DNA of 8,621 bases from assembly GCA_015494815.1 (NCBI GenBank), contig WGAK01000219.1, forward strand, positions 1 through 8,621, read 5' to 3'. Positions 5,778-8,621 of the stretch are shown piece after piece (position 1 is the stretch's first letter; each line of letters begins with the position of its first letter). This DNA is from Anaerolineales bacterium. GTDB lineage: Bacteria > Chloroflexota > Anaerolineae > Anaerolineales > DRMV01. The translations under genes and the position numbers were made by a program. Below the pieces are notes generated by a model. It was not told the DNA's origin. It saw only the letters and a program-made list of their open reading frames with translations, and did not search any database.

Positions 5778-6425
5778 ATGCTTCGACGCAGCACCTGGTG
5801 GATGGTCTTGGCCTTCGTCGTGATTGCCGGCGCGGTGTGGCTGGCCCGCGAACGCCAGCGCAACACCGGGGCCACGACCACGGCCACGCCTCAACCGACG
5901 GCGACGCCCCTGCCGCGCCTGTTGCCCGACCTGAAGCCCGAAGAGGTGACCCGCATCGTCATCGAAGAGCCGGGCCGTGAGCGGCGGGTGGTGCTGGTGC
6001 GGGTGGACGCCACGCCCACCCCTGCGGCCACGGACACGACACCCGCCGCCCCGCCCGAGGCGCAATGGGCCGTCGAAGAGCCGGCCGACGCGGACGCGCC
6101 CGAGGCCTGGCAGGTCAACACCGCTTTGGAGGGCCTGGTCTACGCCAGCGTCCAGGCCGCCCTGGCCCCCGATACCGACCCCGCGACCGTGGGCCTGGCC
6201 GGCGCGACCCAACGGGTTATCCTCACCACCCAGGACGGCCGCGAAATCGAAATCTGGATTGGCGTATCTACGCCCCTGCAAAACGGTTACTATGTACAGA
6301 TACAGGGGCAGCCCACCATCATGGCCATCGGTTCGTATCCGGTGGAATCGCTGTTGGATTTGCTTCAACAACTGGCCCCGGCGGCCACGGCGACCGTGAC
6401 ACCCGTCATGACACCAACCCCGTGA
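5778..6425 (+). CDS. DUF4340-like membrane-anchored protein of the ABC operon
   Basis: A 215-residue protein with one N-terminal membrane helix (6-22), a Thr/Ala/Pro linker (about 29-46), and a domain starting LPDLKPEEVTRIVIEE. A second low-complexity insert (ATPTPAATDTTPAAPP, 78-93) interrupts the domain just before QWAVEEP, and the protein ends in another Thr/Pro tail. The order of beta strand, W-x-V-x-x-P and an amphipathic helix that counts AL-x-x-LVYASVQAAL is that of DUF4340 proteins, which regularly follow GldG-like genes. It is shorter than most of that family (usually about 300-450 residues). The helix with a long polar remainder suggests an outward-facing domain anchored near the transporter. 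ATG 5778 has GGAGG at 5766-5770, 7 bases upstream, inside the end of the previous gene. Family assignment rests on context and pattern. Confidence 0.78.
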   Translation: MLRRSTWWMVLAFVVIAGAVWLARERQRNTGATTTATPQPTATPLPRLLPDLKPEEVTRIVIEEPGRERRVVLVRVDATPTPAATDTTPAAPPEAQWAVEEPADADAPEAWQVNTALEGLVYASVQAALAPDTDPATVGLAGATQRVILTTQDGREIEIWIGVSTPLQNGYYVQIQGQPTIMAIGSYPVESLLDLLQQLAPAATATVTPVMTPTP

Positions 6426-6491
6426 CCGCTGCATCTAAGAACACGGGAGCCGCCGGGCGCCCCACCTGGCACGCCGCGCCAACTTTGGGAT

Positions 6492-6504
6492 AGGCCCCGG
6501 GCCT
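6492..6504. other. GC-rich palindrome between the ABC operon and rpoD
   Basis: AGGCCC and GGGCCT are inverted around one central base, about 70 bases after the DUF4340-like stop and before rpoD. It could form a 5-bp hairpin. No T tract follows. It may help end the ABC operon transcript, but short palindromes are common in DNA this GC-rich. Confidence 0.25.
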
Positions 6505-6521
6505 GGCCCCTCGCTTGGGCC

Positions 6522-6537
6522 ACGGCCGTAGAGCCGT
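6522..6537 (+). other. Small hairpin in the rpoD leader
   Basis: ACGGC (6522-6526) and GCCGT (6533-6537) form a 5-bp stem with a 6-base loop, about 18 bases before the ribosome site GAGGG (6555-6559). The AAATTTT just after it is the only AT-rich patch near the gene. No good promoter was found between 6426 and 6555, so whether this is in the leader RNA is uncertain. Confidence 0.25.
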
Positions 6538-6565
6538 CCCCAAATTTTCGAGATGAGGGCAAGGG

Positions 6566-7765
6566 ATGATGATTGGCGAAGAATTTCTGTACGAAGAAGA
6601 ATTTTCGGCCGTGGCACACCTGGTCGAATTGGGCCGGGACAAAGGGTATGTGACCTACGACGACATCCTCCAGTTCTTCCCCAAAATCGAGGAAGGCGAC
6701 CTGGACCAACTGGAGGAAATCTTCGCCGCGCTCATGAGCGCGGGCATTGCCTACCTCGAAGACGAGCCCGGCGAGGAGCCCAGCGACGCGGACCTGCACG
6801 AGGAAGAAGAGCCGCCGCGGGCCAAGGTCGAGGCCGAGGAAGACTACCTGGCCAACATCGACACCGACGACATGATTGGGCTCTACCTCAAAGAAGTGGG
6901 GCGCATCCCGCTGCTGACCGCGGAGCAAGAGGTGGAACTGGCCAAGCGCATCGAGGCCGGGCGGGCCGCGCGCGCGGAACTGGCCCGAGGCAAGGTCAGC
7001 CCCAAACGGCGCCAGGAATTGCGCCGCATCATCGAGGACGGCTGGCGCGCCCGCGAGCAACTCATCATCGCCAACTCCCGGCTGGTCATCAGCGTGGCCA
7101 AGAAGTACATCGGCCGGGGCGTGCCCTTCCTGGACCTCATTCAGGAGGGCAACATCGGCCTCATCCGGGCCACCAAGAAATTCGACTACCGCCGGGGGCA
7201 CAAATTCAGCACCTACGCCACCTGGTGGATTCGCCAGGCCGTGACCCGGGCCATCGCGGACCAGGGCCGCACCATCCGCGTGCCCGTGCACATGGGCGAC
7301 CAAATCAACAAACTGTTGCGCACCCAGCACCAATTGACCCAAAAACTGGGCCGCGAACCCAGCATCGAAGAACTGGCCAAAGCCCTGAACATTCCGCCCA
7401 AGAAGGTGGAATACATGATTCAGGTGGCGCGGCATCCCCTGTCGCTGGAGATGCCCACCGACGACGACGAAAAATCGGTGTTGGGCGACTTCATCAAAGA
7501 CGAAGACGCACAGGCGCCCGACGAAAACGCCATCCAGGCTCTGCTGCGGGAGCATCTGGAGAAGTTGCTCAACACCCTGCCCCCGCGCGAGGTGCGCATT
7601 CTGCAATTGCGCTACGGCCTGCTCGATGGCAAGCCCTACACCCTGGAAGAAGTGGGCCGCAAGATGGGCATCACCCGCGAGCGGGTGCGGCAAATCGAGG
7701 CCCAGGCCCTGGCCCGATTGCGTAAGCCCGAAATTCAGCAGCAGTTGCGTGAGTATCTCAAATGA
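6566..7765 (+). CDS. rpoD: Primary sigma factor RpoD/SigA (sigma70 group 1)
   Basis: A 399-residue RNA polymerase sigma subunit that directs transcription of housekeeping genes. Domains in order: region 1.1 (about 16-66, HLVELGRDKGYVTYDDI), an acidic linker (67-93), region 1.2 (102-133, LYLKEVGRIPLLT), regions 2.1-2.4 (about 160-240), region 3 (241-325) and region 4 (about 330-399) with the helix-turn-helix LEEVGRKMGITRERVRQIE. Region 1.1 together with all other regions marks the primary rather than an alternative factor. Q224 and T227 in WWIRQAVT match the residues that read the -10, and the RERVRQ turn (371-376) those that read the -35. The start of region 3 is VHMGDQINKL where most have VHMIETINKL. 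ATG 6566 or 6569 are both possible; GAGGG at 6555-6559 suits either. maf follows, apparently on the same transcript. Confidence 0.96.
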   Translation: MMIGEEFLYEEEFSAVAHLVELGRDKGYVTYDDILQFFPKIEEGDLDQLEEIFAALMSAGIAYLEDEPGEEPSDADLHEEEEPPRAKVEAEEDYLANIDTDDMIGLYLKEVGRIPLLTAEQEVELAKRIEAGRAARAELARGKVSPKRRQELRRIIEDGWRAREQLIIANSRLVISVAKKYIGRGVPFLDLIQEGNIGLIRATKKFDYRRGHKFSTYATWWIRQAVTRAIADQGRTIRVPVHMGDQINKLLRTQHQLTQKLGREPSIEELAKALNIPPKKVEYMIQVARHPLSLEMPTDDDEKSVLGDFIKDEDAQAPDENAIQALLREHLEKLLNTLPPREVRILQLRYGLLDGKPYTLEEVGRKMGITRERVRQIEAQALARLRKPEIQQQLREYLK

Positions 7766-7771
7766 ACCCCA

Positions 7772-7797
7772 GGGGGCGGTGCCAGGGCATCGCCCCC
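7772..7797 (+). terminator. Strong hairpin between rpoD and maf
   Basis: GGGGGCGGTG (7772-7781) pairs with CATCGCCCCC (7788-7797): 10 bp with a single G-T pair and a 6-base loop, beginning 7 bases after the rpoD stop and ending 19 bases before the maf ATG. No T tract follows. It could partly end transcription, mark a processing site, or protect the rpoD mRNA end while lowering maf expression. Confidence 0.5.
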
Positions 7798-7816
7798 AAA
7801 CGCGTTGGAAGGCCCC

Positions 7817-8470
7817 ATGAGCACCGTCGCCCCCTGTCGCTTGCTGCTGGCCTCGGGCTCGCCTCGCCGGCGCGAACTGGTGCGCTGGCTGGGGTTGCCC
7901 GTGCGGGTGCAGCCGCCCCAGGTGGACGAACGCCTCCGCGCCGGCGAAGCGCCGGCCGCGTATGTCCGGCGTCTGGCGCAGACCAAAGCCCGGGCCCTCG
8001 CGGCCCAGGCCGCGGCCGACGAAATCATCCTGGCCGCGGACACCGCGGTGGTGCACGGTACGCGCATCCTGGGCAAACCACGCGACGCCCGCGAGGCCGC
8101 GGCCATGCTGCGCACCCTGGCCGGCCGCAGCCACGAGGTGCTCACGGGCTTTGCCCTGCTCTGGCCGGCGCGGCAGCGGGCCGAGGCCCGGGTGGTGACC
8201 AGCCCGGTGCACATGCGCGCCCTCACCCCCGCCGAAATTCGGGCCTATGTGGCCAGCCGCGACCCGCTGGACAAAGCCGGGGCCTACGCGGTCCAAAACA
8301 CCGCGTTTCGCCCCGTCGAGCGGGTGGAGGGCTGCTTTGCCAATGTGGTCGGCCTGCCCGTATGCGCGGTGGCCCAGGTCCTCATGGCCTGGGGATGCCC
8401 CCCGGTGCGGGGGCTGGTCCCGCGCTGCGCGCAGGCCTTCGGGTACAATTGTGCCATCGGCATTCCCTGA
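7817..8470 (+). CDS. maf: Maf family nucleoside triphosphate pyrophosphatase
   Basis: A 217-residue cytoplasmic enzyme that hydrolyses non-canonical or canonical nucleoside triphosphates (dTTP/UTP or modified pyrimidines in known members) to the monophosphate and pyrophosphate, as a house-cleaning step linked to septum inhibition. Motifs: LASGSPRRREL (11-21), QTKARAL (55-61), AADTAV with the conserved Asp D75, GKPRD (86-90), HEVLTG, DKAGAYAVQ (152-160) and FANVVGLP (174-181). Family members usually end near residue 195; here about 20 more residues follow (LVPRCAQAFGYNCAIGIP), with two Cys. ATG 7817 is preferred over TTG 7805, since GGAAGG at 7807-7812 overlaps the upstream choice. Which nucleotide subclass it belongs to cannot be decided from these motifs with confidence. 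Confidence 0.93.
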   Translation: MSTVAPCRLLLASGSPRRRELVRWLGLPVRVQPPQVDERLRAGEAPAAYVRRLAQTKARALAAQAAADEIILAADTAVVHGTRILGKPRDAREAAAMLRTLAGRSHEVLTGFALLWPARQRAEARVVTSPVHMRALTPAEIRAYVASRDPLDKAGAYAVQNTAFRPVERVEGCFANVVGLPVCAVAQVLMAWGCPPVRGLVPRCAQAFGYNCAIGIP

Positions 8471-8479
8471 GCCCCGTCT

Positions 8480-8499
8480 CCTGCGCCGCGTGGTGCAGG
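8480..8499 (+). terminator. Hairpin after maf, before the lipoprotein gene
   Basis: CCTGCGCC (8480-8487) pairs with GGTGCAGG (8492-8499): 8 bp with one G-T pair and a tetraloop GCGT. It starts 10 bases after the maf stop and ends just before the next ribosome site (GGGAG 8507-8511). No T tract follows. It may end the rpoD-maf transcript or lie in the leader of the next gene. Confidence 0.4.
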
Positions 8500-8519
8500 T
8501 ATCCCTGGGAGCGAACCCC

Positions 8520-8621
8520 ATGAACGCATCGCGCATTTGGCTTTTGGCGCTCGGCCTGCTGGCCCTGGTGGGGATAGCCGGCTGCGGCCAGGCGCCCACG
8601 CCCCCGGCCGCAAGCCCCCTG
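8520..8621 (+). CDS. Predicted lipoprotein, N-terminal part only
   Basis: ATG 8520-8522 opens a frame that continues to the window end (34 codons). GGGAG at 8507-8511 is 8 bases upstream. Residues 1-21 look like a lipoprotein signal peptide: a short start with Arg (MNASR), a hydrophobic core (IWLLALGLLALVG) and lipobox I19-A20-G21-C22, so signal peptidase II should cut before C22, which is then lipidated. After the Cys comes a Pro/Ala/Thr linker (GQAPTPPAASPL) of the kind that tethers a soluble domain to the membrane. The domain itself is outside the window, so the function is unknown; solute-binding proteins and other cell-surface proteins often begin this way. Confidence 0.75.
   Translation, partial: MNASRIWLLALGLLALVGIAGCGQAPTPPAASPL

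Noticed and set aside
6426..6555. Promoter for rpoD in the gap after the DUF4340-like gene
   Set aside because: No pair of hexamers at 16-18 base spacing came close to consensus. rpoD may use a promoter inside the upstream gene or read-through, so I did not list one.
6553..7725. A 390-codon plus-strand frame overlapping rpoD in another frame
   Set aside because: The rpoD frame carries every sigma region; this one is Arg/Gly-rich and has no family resemblance.
8444..8449. TACAAT as the -10 of a promoter for the lipoprotein gene
   Set aside because: The hexamer is good, but no -35-like sequence lies 16-18 bases upstream and it falls inside the maf coding end. It is mentioned under the Maf tail only.
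6365..8599. A 744-codon open frame on the minus strand, opposite rpoD and maf
   Set aside because: It is an antisense shadow of two clearly real genes in GC-rich DNA, where the third-position bias removes stops from the opposite strand. Its protein is rich in Gly, His and Gln with no recognisable domain.

Overview
The window is a GC-rich stretch of bacterial chromosome, dense with genes and without mobile genes, RNA genes or CRISPR. It suggests a member of the Chloroflexota, probably near the Anaerolineae. The reasons are the primary sigma factor sequence (region 2.4 into region 3, with the variant VHMGDQINKL), the Thr/Pro-rich linkers in an envelope protein, and the typical GldA/GldF/GldG-like plus DUF4340 transporter operon. 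This placement is inference from remembered family sequences; no search was run.

Layout. (1) Positions 1-1020, minus strand: a two-component module of two single-domain CheY-like receivers whose genes overlap by 4 bases (ATGA), followed by the first 20 codons of a third gene that leaves the window. A sigma70-type promoter with an extended -10 lies upstream, with an inverted repeat over its -35. (2) Positions 925-1375: a divergent intergenic region of about 450 bases with the two promoters, several inverted repeats and a REP-like palindromic element. (3) 1376-2224, plus strand: a stand-alone formate/nitrite (FNT) channel gene, ended by a strong hairpin. (4) 2320-6425, plus strand: a promoter, a leader with a terminator-like hairpin and T tract, then four tightly packed genes: ABC ATPase, ABC-2 permease, GldG-like auxiliary membrane protein and a DUF4340-like protein. 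(5) 6566-8470: rpoD (primary sigma factor) and maf (nucleotide pyrophosphatase), separated by a strong hairpin. (6) 8520 to the end: the start of a lipoprotein gene.

How the parts work together. The four-gene ABC operon should make one membrane complex: the ATPase drives the permease, and the two auxiliary proteins present large domains, probably outside the membrane. Its substrate cannot be read from the sequence. The two receivers probably serve a phosphorelay whose kinase is elsewhere, possibly in the gene cut at position 1. rpoD and maf are housekeeping genes. The sigma factor keeps the residues used to read TTGACA/TATAAT promoters, and the promoter at 2320-2347 fits that.

Nothing here is clearly a new defence or mobile system. 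The most interesting points are the possible transcription attenuator ahead of the ABC operon, the poorly understood GldA/F/G-DUF4340 transporter, the operator-like repeats at the divergent promoters, and the repeated use of strong hairpins without a T tract at gene ends.
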